Source: JBGQBN01 sp041494805 (lineage in GTDB: Bacteria; Acidobacteriota; Terriglobia; Terriglobales; Acidobacteriaceae). Taken from it: a stretch of DNA of 46,984 bases. The stretch's first letter is position 1. Each line of letters starts with the position of its first letter. The stretch lies in the NCBI GenBank assembly GCA_041494805.1, contig JBGQBN010000032.1, positions 1-46,984 on the forward strand, read 5' to 3'. The translations under genes and the position numbers were made by a program. This document shows positions 31,670 through 40,209 of the stretch, piece by piece. Under the pieces are notes generated by a model. It worked only from the letters and a program-made list of their open reading frames with translations, had not been told where the DNA came from and searched no databases.

Positions 31670-34600
31670 TTAATTTCCGAAACTCGACGCCTTCTCCGCC
31701 TTCAGTTCACGGATGAGGATCCTCACCAGCATCCCGTCGTAGCGTGTGCCACTCAGCTTTTCCAGTTCGGCCAGCGCCTGCTCGTTACTCTTGGCGGGAG
31801 CGAACGAGCGCTCGGTGGTCATGTTCACGTAGGCGTCGGCGATGGCCAGGATGCGTGCCCACTGGGGGATCCGCTCACCACGCAGGCCGGCAGGATACCC
31901 TGTTCCATCGAACGCTTCGTGATGATGTTGGACCGCCTGTTGCATCACCCCGCTTCCGGGGATCGCCCCCAGAATCTCCGCTCCCACCCGAGAATGCATT
32001 TTCATCAGGTAGAACTCTTCTTCGGTGAGCGGCCCTGATTTATTCAGAATGCGCTCCGGGATGAAGATCTTGCCTACATCGTGCACCCGGCCCGCATACG
32101 TCAGGTCGGTAACTTCTTCGGCACTCACTCCCAGGGCACGAGCCATAACTTCGCAATGACGGCTCACCATCTCACCGTGACCGGATGCGTTCAGTTCGCG
32201 TGATTCCGCGGCATAGGTCAGCGCCTCAATCGATTCCCGCAGCATGCGGGGGTTGCAGTCCTCCTCGCCACTGCAGAGCTTCTTGAGCGTGGCGATGAGT
32301 TCTTCCAGGTGTTCGGGTCCAGTGTGCTCGCGCTGCAGGAAGCCTTCGATGAAACCGGAGATGAGCTGCCGTTGCACCGCGGCGTTTTCGCCCTCGCCAA
32401 ATTCCTCGGCGGTCGAGACCCGGTCCCCGCCCGCGTGCTTGGAAACGTACATGCCGGCGTCGGCGACGCGGATAATGTCTTCTACCGAGAAGCCATGCAC
32501 CGGGAAGCTGCCTACGCCGAAACTCCCCGTGATGTGGTGCTCCTGGAGCATGGGGTCGCTGGTGATCCAGAGCCGCAGCCGCTCCGCCAGAATCTGCGAC
32601 TGCTCCACCCCGGTTTCCGGCATCAGGATGATGAATTCGTCCCCGCCGTAGCGGGCCACTACGTTCGATTGGCGGCATTTCTGCTCCAGCAGGCGGCCGA
32701 CCCGAGCCAGCACAAGGTCGCCCTCGAGATGGCCAAACGTGTCATTGACCTCCTTGAATTTGTCGAGGTCCATGAGCACGACCGAAAAAGGCCGCCCCGA
32801 GCGGGAGGCGCGTTTCCACTCCGAAGTTAGGGCTTCCCAGAAAAAGCGCCGGGTCTTGATCCCGGTGAGACCGTCGGTGATGGACTGCTGCTGCAGCTTC
32901 TGGAAAACGAAGGCATTGTGCAGGGCAGTGGCCAGCAGGTCTGCCAGGGTATTCATGATGAGCCGGTCCTCGGGCGTAAATGCGTCTTCGCTCTTGCTCT
33001 CCACGTTGAGCACACCCAGCAAGCTCTCGCCGTAGGTGATCGGGATGCATAGCACGGCGCGCGAGTCCGGCAGCACTCCTTGCAAGTGTTCTTCACCGGT
33101 GGTTTGCACCAGCGCACTCTCGCCGGTTCGAGCCACCCGGCCCAGAATTCCCACTCCCAGCGGGATCCGCTTGCCCAGGGCCTGGGCAGTGGCGCCGGCT
33201 TCCGCCTTGATCTCGATGTCTTTGGTGACGTAGTCGAGAATGCCGATTCCGATATGGTCGAAGCGGAAGTTCTTCTGGATCTCGCTGACAATATCAGCCA
33301 GCATCTGCTCCGAGTCTTCACTGGAGATCGCGGTCTTGGAAATATTGTTGAGAAACGAGAACTGCCGCGAACGCCGCTGCTCCTCGGCAAACAGCCGGGC
33401 GTTCTCCACCGCCACGGAAACTTGGCCCGCTGCGGTCTGCATCACTTCCAGGTCGCGTTGCTCAAATACGTGCTCGCGCTCCGTGTTCATGGCCGCCATA
33501 ATCCCGGCGGGCTTGCCCCCCATCAGAATAGGCGCGCCACAAAAGCATTTGGCGGGTCTCGGAGGGATCAGAGTGACACCAAGACGCTCGCGGCTCTTCT
33601 CCAATTCGGAGTGGATCAACAGCGGCTGACCGGTACGGATGACGTATTCCGTCAGCCCGTTCCCCGCCCTGCGGGAACGCTTGGGCAGGACCTGGCCCTG
33701 TTCCACTTCCAACTCGAAGCGGATTTCTTCGCCCTCCTGGAACGCAATGTAAAACTCGCTGGTATCAAAAATCTGTCCCAGCTCTTTCTGGATGGCGCGC
33801 AAAATTTCGTCCTGGTCGAGGCGCGAGCTGATGGCCTGGCCAATCTGGGTGAGCAGCGCGTATTCCTTGGTGCGCCGCTGGGCGTCGTGCATCACCACGT
33901 AGTTTTCCAGTGTCAGGCCGATTTGCAGCGCCAGGCCGATCAGCAGGCGCAGGTTCGACGATCCGAACATGCGGCGCTCGGCATGGGGAAACAGGATCAC
34001 TCCAAAATTGTGTTCCCGCGTCTGCAGGCTGACCGCGGTAAGGTTGCGGATGTTCCCTTCCGCCAACACTTGGCGGAATTGCTGGAACCCGCCCCCGGGA
34101 AAGGCGGGCAACGGCTCGGGCATCTCGGGCACATTGTGGAAGCTAAAGAAACCACCCCGCCGGTAAGCGAGTTCGCAGACGTATTCTCCCGCTCCGGTCT
34201 TTTCCAGCTGGTTCACGAACTCAGGAGAAAAGCCGCGCTGCACCGAGGGCAGAATCACCCGCCAACGCTCGGAAATGCAAATCAGGGCCCGGCCAGAGGG
34301 CAGCGGGGCGACCAGCCGGTCGAGTATGTTCTGCATGCTCGGAGCCAAGTCTTCCGCCGAGAGCAGCCGCGTGGGATCCACCCCCAGGGTGGAAAAGGCC
34401 AGCGCGTTTTCCTGCACCGCGTTGCGCTCATTCTCAAACAGCACCATCACCATCGAGATGCCCAGCAGCATCTGCGGAATCGGGCCCAGCAAATGGCCGG
34501 CCGCGCCAAAAAGCTCCACGAAAGAGCTGCGAAATTGCCCAAACCACATCAGCACTGCCCACAGCGCCAGTGACATGGCCAGCAACTTAAAGGCAAGCGA

Positions 34601-35065
34601 GTTCTTGCGTTGGGCATAGAGGTAAAAATAGCCGGAGCAGTAGAAAAGTACGACCGCCAGACCAATTTCCAGCCGGAAGTGTGGGTCGGGAAGCAGCTCT
34701 GGGTGAAATACGCCACCCACCATGCGCGCCTGCAGATTCCAATAGGCCAGTGCAGCGCCCGCAACGCCAAGTGCCACGTCATACCAGCGTAGGCGGTACC
34801 TCTGCCGCATCAGGCGCGTGGAGACAAAGATGCACAGCGCCATCGCCACCAGCAGCAGCGAAGCCAGAAACGACACCACCGCCGAGGGGTGGCGGAATGC
34901 GCTCCAAGCGTCCAAGGCATAGTGCAGCGTATAGGCCGCCCAGCCCAGTTGCCAGGCGCGGAAGTAGTCCTGCCGGCTCTGCTCGTAAAGGTACGTAAAG
35001 ACGAGAAAAAGCAGCAGGGCCACCACCCCCGGCACGAGGACCATACTGATGGCAACACTATTCAT
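31670..35065 (-). CDS. Membrane GAF-GGDEF-HD-GYP cyclic di-GMP protein
   Basis: A 1131-aa sensor. Residues 1-230 hold seven hydrophobic segments; then two or three GAF-type domains cover ~240-680 (GNGLTEYVIRTGQPLL and IPLGVGILGRVARTGESAL mark two of them). The GGDEF domain has the motif ARYGGDEFIIL (GGDEF near 806), so it should make c-di-GMP, and the inhibitory RxxD site reads RQSN, so product inhibition is probably lost. An HD-GYP-type domain follows: VHDVGK (near 994), HHHEAFDGTGYPAGLRGERIP and ILAIADAY, so hydrolysis is also possible. Both activities in one chain imply switching by the sensor. It is convergent with the YfiR-TonB gene, 11 bases away. Confidence 0.92.
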   Translation of the reverse strand: MNSVAISMVLVPGVVALLLFLVFTYLYEQSRQDYFRAWQLGWAAYTLHYALDAWSAFRHPSAVVSFLASLLLVAMALCIFVSTRLMRQRYRLRWYDVALGVAGAALAYWNLQARMVGGVFHPELLPDPHFRLEIGLAVVLFYCSGYFYLYAQRKNSLAFKLLAMSLALWAVLMWFGQFRSSFVELFGAAGHLLGPIPQMLLGISMVMVLFENERNAVQENALAFSTLGVDPTRLLSAEDLAPSMQNILDRLVAPLPSGRALICISERWRVILPSVQRGFSPEFVNQLEKTGAGEYVCELAYRRGGFFSFHNVPEMPEPLPAFPGGGFQQFRQVLAEGNIRNLTAVSLQTREHNFGVILFPHAERRMFGSSNLRLLIGLALQIGLTLENYVVMHDAQRRTKEYALLTQIGQAISSRLDQDEILRAIQKELGQIFDTSEFYIAFQEGEEIRFELEVEQGQVLPKRSRRAGNGLTEYVIRTGQPLLIHSELEKSRERLGVTLIPPRPAKCFCGAPILMGGKPAGIMAAMNTEREHVFEQRDLEVMQTAAGQVSVAVENARLFAEEQRRSRQFSFLNNISKTAISSEDSEQMLADIVSEIQKNFRFDHIGIGILDYVTKDIEIKAEAGATAQALGKRIPLGVGILGRVARTGESALVQTTGEEHLQGVLPDSRAVLCIPITYGESLLGVLNVESKSEDAFTPEDRLIMNTLADLLATALHNAFVFQKLQQQSITDGLTGIKTRRFFWEALTSEWKRASRSGRPFSVVLMDLDKFKEVNDTFGHLEGDLVLARVGRLLEQKCRQSNVVARYGGDEFIILMPETGVEQSQILAERLRLWITSDPMLQEHHITGSFGVGSFPVHGFSVEDIIRVADAGMYVSKHAGGDRVSTAEEFGEGENAAVQRQLISGFIEGFLQREHTGPEHLEELIATLKKLCSGEEDCNPRMLRESIEALTYAAESRELNASGHGEMVSRHCEVMARALGVSAEEVTDLTYAGRVHDVGKIFIPERILNKSGPLTEEEFYLMKMHSRVGAEILGAIPGSGVMQQAVQHHHEAFDGTGYPAGLRGERIPQWARILAIADAYVNMTTERSFAPAKSNEQALAELEKLSGTRYDGMLVRILIRELKAEKASSFGN

Positions 35066-35393
35066 TGGCGCTGGAAACAGCTCTCCCCGCCCCCGGCGAC
35101 CTTCACATGGGGTTCCTGTCTAGTAATGTTTTCATACCCTGCGGGCCAGCACAATAGCCTTGCGGGACACGAAAGACACCAAAGGCATGGATTGCTGAAG
35201 CTAAGCCGGCGTAGCCCCGTGGATCAGCATTCGCTCAAAGCCGTACCCATCGCCGACCGCGTACCATAGTGCGAAAAGTCTCCCTGGGGGACCTTCCTCC
35301 GGCCACCAACAAATTCCCATTTGACAACCGTGGAACCTACACATAGATTGACGCAGACGTTGGCGAATGGCTTGACTCACGGGGGAGTCCTTA
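35066..35393. other. Gene-free stretch between sensor and Asp-box protein genes
   Basis: Divergent promoter region of the GGDEF protein gene and the propeller gene. I looked for a c-di-GMP riboswitch and saw no supporting GNRA-tetraloop arrangement. No clear promoter could be assigned. A short reading frame on the minus strand is not supported. Confidence 0.4.
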
Positions 35394-36803
35394 ATGCGCT
35401 GGTCTTTAGTCTCTATTCTTGTCTTCTTCACAACTCTACTCACGCTCAGCGGGACCACGAACCAAGCAGCTGCGGCCCCGGCCAGCCCCAGGAACGTCAA
35501 TATCAGTAAGACCCACGGAACCGAGGCCGAGACTTCGGTTGCCGTCAGTCACACCAATCCTCTGCAGCTGACCGCCGTGTCGAACCTCAATTCCGGCGCG
35601 GGACTGTTTCATGGTTGGAGCACGGATGGCGGCCGCACTTGGAAACACGAAGTCATTGCCGATGGGGACGCCCTGGGATTTGCCTGCTGCGACGCCCAGC
35701 TGGCCGCCGATGATTTCGGCAACATTTTCCTCGTCTATCTCTCGTCCGACATTCTGGTGAAGATGGCCATGTCCACGGATGGCGGCGCAACTTTTCGGCC
35801 ACTGAATTTCCTGGCTTCGCAGCCTATGGGTATCCCGACCATGCCATGGAGAAGCTTGGCCGCGCCGGGCAAGGCCGTGGGTGGGGATCAACCGTCGATC
35901 GCGGCAGCGGCGGGCAGTGTGTGGGTGTCTTGGACTTCGTCCAACGGCACCATCAAGGCCACTGGCGCCCCGGTCACCGCTCTCGGCCAAGTGGGCGCGT
36001 TTGTTCCCGCCCAGGGCATATCGGGAGCGAATGCATCCGGGGACTACGGGGACACATCGATTGGCCCCAACGGGCAAGTGTTCGTCGTCTATCAAACGCC
36101 GACTGGCGGCGAGGGGCCGTCCACCATCTATGGTGCTCTCGACCCCGACGGGCTCGGACCCAAGGGTTTCGGAGCAGCCCAACTTCTGCAGACCACCAAC
36201 GTGGGGGGATTTGACTTCATCCCCGCCCAGTCCGGCCGCTCGATTGACGATGAAGCCGGACTCGCCTGGGACCGCACCGGAGGCGTCCACAACGGACGGC
36301 TCTATTTCATTTATGTCTCGGAGCAGCCGCAAGAAAGCAACGACACCGACATCCAGCTGCGCTTCTCCGACGACAATGGCGTCACCTGGAGCAACTCCGT
36401 CAGGGTGAACGACGACACCACCAAGAACAGCCAGTTCAATCCCCGGATCTCATTGGATCCCACCACCGGCTTTCTCGGGATTGCCTGGTATGACGCGCGC
36501 AATGATTCCGGAAACCACGGGCCTGGCGACACTAACGGCATTCCCAACGATGACGCACTAATCTACGCCACCGTGAGCCGCGATGGTGGAAACACGTTCC
36601 TGCCCAACCGCCGCCTGTCGGCCGGCGCCTCGAACGATGACGATGCCGGAAGCATCGTGGACTACGGCGACTACAGCGGATTTTCTTTCTTCGGCGGCAA
36701 ACTGTACTTTGCCGCGGCCGACAACTCGAACTCTACGGGCGACAACCCCGACGGGCCTCTCAGCACGTTTGACCTCTACGTAGCCCCGGTAAGCGTCCAC
36801 TGA
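35394..36803 (+). CDS. Exported Asp-box (BNR) beta-propeller protein, sialidase-like
   Basis: A 469-aa exported protein with signal peptide MRWSLVSILVFFTTLLTLSG. Four Asp-box motifs (S-x-D-x-G-x-T-W/F) are visible: STDGGRTW, STDGGATF, SDDNGVTW and SRDGGNTF, which mark a six-bladed propeller as in sialidases. The catalytic sialidase residues (arginine triad, nucleophile Tyr) are not evident, so activity on sialic acid is not claimed and a sugar- or protein-binding role is as likely. An ending DLYAVSV-like strand closes the fold. It stands alone between the sensor gene and a convergent peptidase gene. Confidence 0.78.
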   Translation: MRWSLVSILVFFTTLLTLSGTTNQAAAAPASPRNVNISKTHGTEAETSVAVSHTNPLQLTAVSNLNSGAGLFHGWSTDGGRTWKHEVIADGDALGFACCDAQLAADDFGNIFLVYLSSDILVKMAMSTDGGATFRPLNFLASQPMGIPTMPWRSLAAPGKAVGGDQPSIAAAAGSVWVSWTSSNGTIKATGAPVTALGQVGAFVPAQGISGANASGDYGDTSIGPNGQVFVVYQTPTGGEGPSTIYGALDPDGLGPKGFGAAQLLQTTNVGGFDFIPAQSGRSIDDEAGLAWDRTGGVHNGRLYFIYVSEQPQESNDTDIQLRFSDDNGVTWSNSVRVNDDTTKNSQFNPRISLDPTTGFLGIAWYDARNDSGNHGPGDTNGIPNDDALIYATVSRDGGNTFLPNRRLSAGASNDDDAGSIVDYGDYSGFSFFGGKLYFAAADNSNSTGDNPDGPLSTFDLYVAPVSVH

Positions 36804-36820
36804 TCATTGACCGATGATCA
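36801..36820. repeat. Short perfect inverted repeat at a convergent gene end
   Basis: TGATCAT and ATGATCA around TGACCG. It includes the stop codon of the propeller gene. It may be a weak terminator. Confidence 0.4.
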
Positions 36821-36871
36821 GCGGCGGATAGCTCCCGTTTTTCGTACACGACCGCCGGGTGCGGCTTTGGC

Positions 36872-38179
36872 TCAGTGAGAAGACGATCCATCCAACAGAT
36901 TCCGCAGCACCGCAACCTCTGCGGCAACGCCCGTATGCAACGCGGGATCCACGTCGGGCGCAAAGAGGGGAGAATGGTTAGACGGCAGGATCGCTCCACT
37001 CGCTAGGGCTTCCGCGTATTTCTGCGGATCGGCTCCACCCAGTCCAAAATAGAAGGACGGAACACCCTGCGCCGTGAAGTAGGAAAAATCTTCTGAGGCC
37101 AGCCCTGGATCGGTGGCGACAACGTTGTCTTTGCCCAGCGCCGATTCCAGAACACGCTCCAGACGCTGCGCCAGTGCGGGATCGTTATACACCGCATCGG
37201 TGGCCTCGTAGTGCTCGATCAAAGGTTCGTGCTGGGCCCCCGCCGCTTGCGCTTCGGCCTTGGTGATGCGCGCAATGGCGGCGAGAACTTGTTTACGAAC
37301 CTCCGGTCTATACGTGCGGACCGTCAGCCGGAGTTCAGCCTGGTCGGGAATGATGTTGTTCTTGGTGCCGGCCCGAATGTATCCGACCGTGAGCACGGCC
37401 ACTTCTCCGGGCTTCACTTCGCGGGAGACGATGGTCTGCAAAGAGAGAACCGTGCGGGCGGCAATCACAATTGGATCGATGGTGCTGTTGGGCTGCGAGC
37501 CGTGCCCACCCTTTCCGTAAATGGTGATGCGCAGCGAGTCAGCATTGGAAAACCGGTAGCCAGAGCCGACTTCGACCTTTCCCGCTGACATCGAGTTGCC
37601 TACGTGCAATGCCACGGCAACCTCGGGTTTGGGGAAGCGGGTCATCAACCCATCCTCGATCATCCGCCGGGCGCCGGAGATGGTTTCCTCAGCGGGCTGG
37701 CCAATCAGCAGGAGGGTCCCATGCCAGGTGTCTTTGCTGTGCGCCATGATCGCAGCCGTTCCGGCCAGTGCGGCCATGTGCAAGTCATGTCCGCAGGCGT
37801 GCATCACCGGGACGTCGCGTCCGGCGTCGTCTTTGGTACGGACTTTGCTGGCGTATGGCAGGCCGGTCTTTTCTTCCACCGGCAGCGCATCGAGTTCGGT
37901 GCGAAGCATGACGGTGGGGCCAGGTCCGTTCTTGAGCATGGCGACGATCCCGGTTCCGCCCACATGTTCCGTGACGTCATAACCGAGGCTGCGGAGACGG
38001 CCCGCGAGTTTCGCTGCGGTTTGGGTCTCCTGCGAAGAAAGCTCCGGATTCTGGTGCAGATCGAGATACAGCGCATGCGCTTCGGGATAAACGGAGTCAA
38101 CTTCCTTGGAGGTCGCGGGAGCTTGCGCGAATACGGAAGCAGTCAAGAATGTGAGAAGCAGAATTTGTGCCGATCTCAT
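36872..38179 (-). CDS. Exported M20-family metallopeptidase / amidohydrolase
   Basis: A 435-aa exported enzyme. The signal peptide MRSAQILLLTFLTASVFAQA directly follows the chosen ATG at 38179; an upstream in-frame ATG at 38290 would precede it with a non-conserved tail. The metal-binding sites of the M20D group are seen as HACGHDLHMA, IGQPAEETISGARRM and, at the end, SEDFSYF; a dimerisation insert begins near GKGGHGSQP. Relatives hydrolyse N-acyl amino acids, hippurate or indole-acetyl conjugates. Export is unusual for cytosolic relatives but common in this kind of organism. It is convergent with the propeller gene. Confidence 0.88.
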   Translation of the reverse strand: MRSAQILLLTFLTASVFAQAPATSKEVDSVYPEAHALYLDLHQNPELSSQETQTAAKLAGRLRSLGYDVTEHVGGTGIVAMLKNGPGPTVMLRTELDALPVEEKTGLPYASKVRTKDDAGRDVPVMHACGHDLHMAALAGTAAIMAHSKDTWHGTLLLIGQPAEETISGARRMIEDGLMTRFPKPEVAVALHVGNSMSAGKVEVGSGYRFSNADSLRITIYGKGGHGSQPNSTIDPIVIAARTVLSLQTIVSREVKPGEVAVLTVGYIRAGTKNNIIPDQAELRLTVRTYRPEVRKQVLAAIARITKAEAQAAGAQHEPLIEHYEATDAVYNDPALAQRLERVLESALGKDNVVATDPGLASEDFSYFTAQGVPSFYFGLGGADPQKYAEALASGAILPSNHSPLFAPDVDPALHTGVAAEVAVLRNLLDGSSSH

Positions 38180-38538
38180 GGTGCAGGGATGATAGCTGCA
38201 GCTCGGCTGGGCTGTAAATCGAGCTTCAAACCACGCCCGCAGCGCACGCTGCGATTTCTGCATCCCAGCTGACGGCTCGCCCATCTGCAAGACGAATATT
38301 TCAGTCTGTTCGCGGCGCCTGCCCGGCCCGCGAGAATGCCCCCGCCGCCTCTCAGGTTAGTGGAATACTCCGCCTGGAGAGGATGCTAAGAAGGATTGAC
38401 GGGCGATTCAAGAAAATCCACTAGGCACACCTCCGCGAAGCATCCCGCTACCCAGCCAACTTAGAGATTGCACTTTCTTGAGATTCTTTCCTACTTTTCA
38501 ATGACTTGCGAGCGTGACACTATACTTACGGAGGGTGT
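38180..38538. other. Gene-free stretch between peptidase and unknown genes
   Basis: Divergent intergenic region. It includes the non-coding upstream frame of the peptidase. A TATACT box at 38521-38526 lies too close to the next ATG to be its promoter. The strong site GGAGGG at 38530-38535 belongs to the next gene. Nothing else is named. Confidence 0.4.
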
Positions 38539-38790
38539 ATGGAGCCGGACTACAAATTTCGGATGGTGATTCGAGAAACTGGCGAGGAGTGGTTCTACCG
38601 CGTGGATCGGTATTACGGCCCGCTGTTTGGTTCCATGCTGCGCGTCATCACTGCAGAACAGGCAGGCGAAAACCCGCCAACCGTCATTGTGGATCGACCT
38701 TGCCGAGTTCAACACTCAGGGAAGCAAGGACTTTGGTGCGGGCTCCCAGAGTTTAGGGACAGTTTTCCCAACCGAGGATCAAACCTATGA
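38539..38790 (+). CDS. Small protein of unknown function, possibly frameshifted
   Basis: An 83-aa product after a very good ribosome binding site (GGAGGG, spacing 3). The first ~50 residues (YKFRMVIRETGEEWFYRVDR, LFGSMLRVITAEQAG) look like a folded domain. The rest (CRVQHSGKQGLWCGLPEFRD) reads poorly, while another frame from about 38690 gives DLAEFNTQGSKDFGAG, a more protein-like stretch. A small frameshift near 38690 is therefore possible. The end overlaps the next ATG as ATGA, which would couple translation. I do not recognise it. Confidence 0.5.
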   Translation: MEPDYKFRMVIRETGEEWFYRVDRYYGPLFGSMLRVITAEQAGENPPTVIVDRPCRVQHSGKQGLWCGLPEFRDSFPNRGSNL

Positions 38791-39350
38791 CGAAGATTGT
38801 GATGGCTCTTCTGGCCCTTGTGGCGTTGTGCGTTCCAACCGTGGCTCAGCTAAAGGACATGCCGACTCAGGCTGAACTGGATCCCATTTTGGAAAATGCC
38901 GACAACAAGGTCAAAGGCTTCTTGGCTACCCTTACTGAATTCAAGGCCGAGGCTGCTGCGCTAGATGAGCAGAAGCTAAATGACGACTTGGAGGGTATCG
39001 AGAACGTTAGGAAGGCCATTCAAGTCACCCACTCCAGCAACGATCACGGCAAGAATGGAGGGGTGAATATGGAACGTCTCGTCGTTCTCCTAACCGGTTT
39101 GGACGACCTTACTTTGGATGCTGCAGTATGGAAGTCGTTAGCCGAGCTTCGGATGTGCCAGCAGATCGTTCAGCACCAGAATCCGGACCGCTACGACCAA
39201 TTCGGTCTGAGAGTGAACATGAACCAGCAAATGCTGAATGAAGTGGGACGGCAGCTTTTCCATCCTACCTTCCGTCTTTCCGTTGCTCTGGACGAAATAC
39301 TCATCAAGATACTCGATGCGGCAGAAACCAAGAACGAGAACCACAAATGA
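38787..39350 (+). CDS. Exported helical protein of unknown function
   Basis: A 187-aa protein with a signal peptide MTKIVMALLALVALCVPTVAQ. The mature part is mostly helical: ELDPILENADNKVKGFLATL, ERLVVLLTGLDDLTLDAAVW (given as separate pieces), MNQQMLNEVGRQL and LSVALDEILIKILDAAE. No known domain or motif is evident. It follows the small gene at 38539 with an ATGA overlap and precedes the HEPN-like gene by 69 bases, so the three may form one transcript. Confidence 0.65.
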   Translation: MTKIVMALLALVALCVPTVAQLKDMPTQAELDPILENADNKVKGFLATLTEFKAEAAALDEQKLNDDLEGIENVRKAIQVTHSSNDHGKNGGVNMERLVVLLTGLDDLTLDAAVWKSLAELRMCQQIVQHQNPDRYDQFGLRVNMNQQMLNEVGRQLFHPTFRLSVALDEILIKILDAAETKNENHK

Positions 39351-39418
39351 AAAACCCGGCAGTGCGTCAACTGAAGGAATCCATCAGTTACGCGACACCA
39401 ACCTGAGGAGACGGGCGG

Positions 39419-40081
39419 GTGAGCAGCTTTGAGATTTTGGGACACAAACTTCGTTTTCTACGCGACTTCTATGAGAAGACGACTTTGCCTTTTCGGGAGA
39501 TCCAGAGAAAGATAGACGCTAGCGAACCACCTTACGTTCCCAGACGCCCGCTTGAGGACTACACTGAGCCGCCATTCCTAACCGACTGGCTGGAGGCGAA
39601 CGAAGGTTTAAGACTGCAGGAGCAGCTCTGTCTAACGTTACTGCAACGGTCCTTCAAGGAATTCTTGGACGCGACGATGCATCAGCACCCCGACTTTGAG
39701 AAGAATAGGCCGACAAATAGAGGTAATTGGTTCGAGAGGGACAAAAAGTGGTTCTTGGGAGTACTGAATATCGACTGGAAGCAGGCAGGTGTAAGCCTGT
39801 CGAGGCTTGAGGAGTTGACTCTTGCAAGGAACTCCATTCAACACGGGAGGGGAGGGCGCTTCGATTATTACGCGATTTTGAAGAGGCAGAACAAGGATTA
39901 CTACAGTCGGTTTCCCGACGCATTTTTTGTCGATGAACTCGAGAAGAACATCCGGAAAGAATCCAATTTCCCTCAGCCGATTACCATCGATCTCAAGCCA
40001 GAGAAAATGGATGCTGCGATTTCCGATATCGTGACGCTTTGTAAGTTTATCGACGAACGGCTGCCCGATGGGATCTCCTAG
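39419..40081 (+). CDS. HEPN-like protein of unknown function
   Basis: A 220-aa protein. Near residues 131-143 it reads LARNSIQHG, with R137 and H142 spaced as in the R-x4-H (often RNxxxH) motif of HEPN ribonucleases, preceded by helical LSRLEELT. HEPN domains act as ribonucleases in defence and toxin-antitoxin systems, usually as dimers or with a partner. The rest is helical with a Lys/Glu-rich tail (LEKNIRKESNFP). Start is GTG at 39419 with GAGGAG eight bases before. It is the last of three same-strand unknowns; the gene run is lower in G+C. Function is not claimed beyond the motif. Confidence 0.65.
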   Translation: MSSFEILGHKLRFLRDFYEKTTLPFREIQRKIDASEPPYVPRRPLEDYTEPPFLTDWLEANEGLRLQEQLCLTLLQRSFKEFLDATMHQHPDFEKNRPTNRGNWFERDKKWFLGVLNIDWKQAGVSLSRLEELTLARNSIQHGRGGRFDYYAILKRQNKDYYSRFPDAFFVDELEKNIRKESNFPQPITIDLKPEKMDAAISDIVTLCKFIDERLPDGIS

Positions 40082-40209
40082 CCCCGCTTCGATTCACGAC
40101 GTCAGAGCTGCGTGCCGCGGCCACAGCAGGAGTGTAGAACCGCACACTTCATCTCGCCAATAGTGGGTCGCCTCGCTGACCTTCATTCTTACGATAAGAT
40201 TAACTAGGA

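Noticed and set aside
33080..34573. Long plus-strand open frame (497 codons) opposite the GGDEF protein
   Set aside because: It is antisense to a clear multidomain gene and its amino acid composition is that of a G+C-rich shadow frame with no domain signature.
35066..35393. Possible c-di-GMP riboswitch ahead of the propeller gene
   Set aside because: No convincing tetraloop-receptor arrangement or terminator switch could be drawn.
35201..35500. Minus-strand frame of 99 codons
   Set aside because: It overlaps the start of the exported propeller gene and has no ribosome binding site or recognisable motif.
35394..36803. Functional sialidase
   Set aside because: Asp boxes alone do not show activity; the catalytic residues are not evident.
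38521..38526. TATACT as the promoter -10 of the small gene at 38539
   Set aside because: Transcription would begin inside the ribosome binding site, so it cannot serve the strong GGAGGG site.
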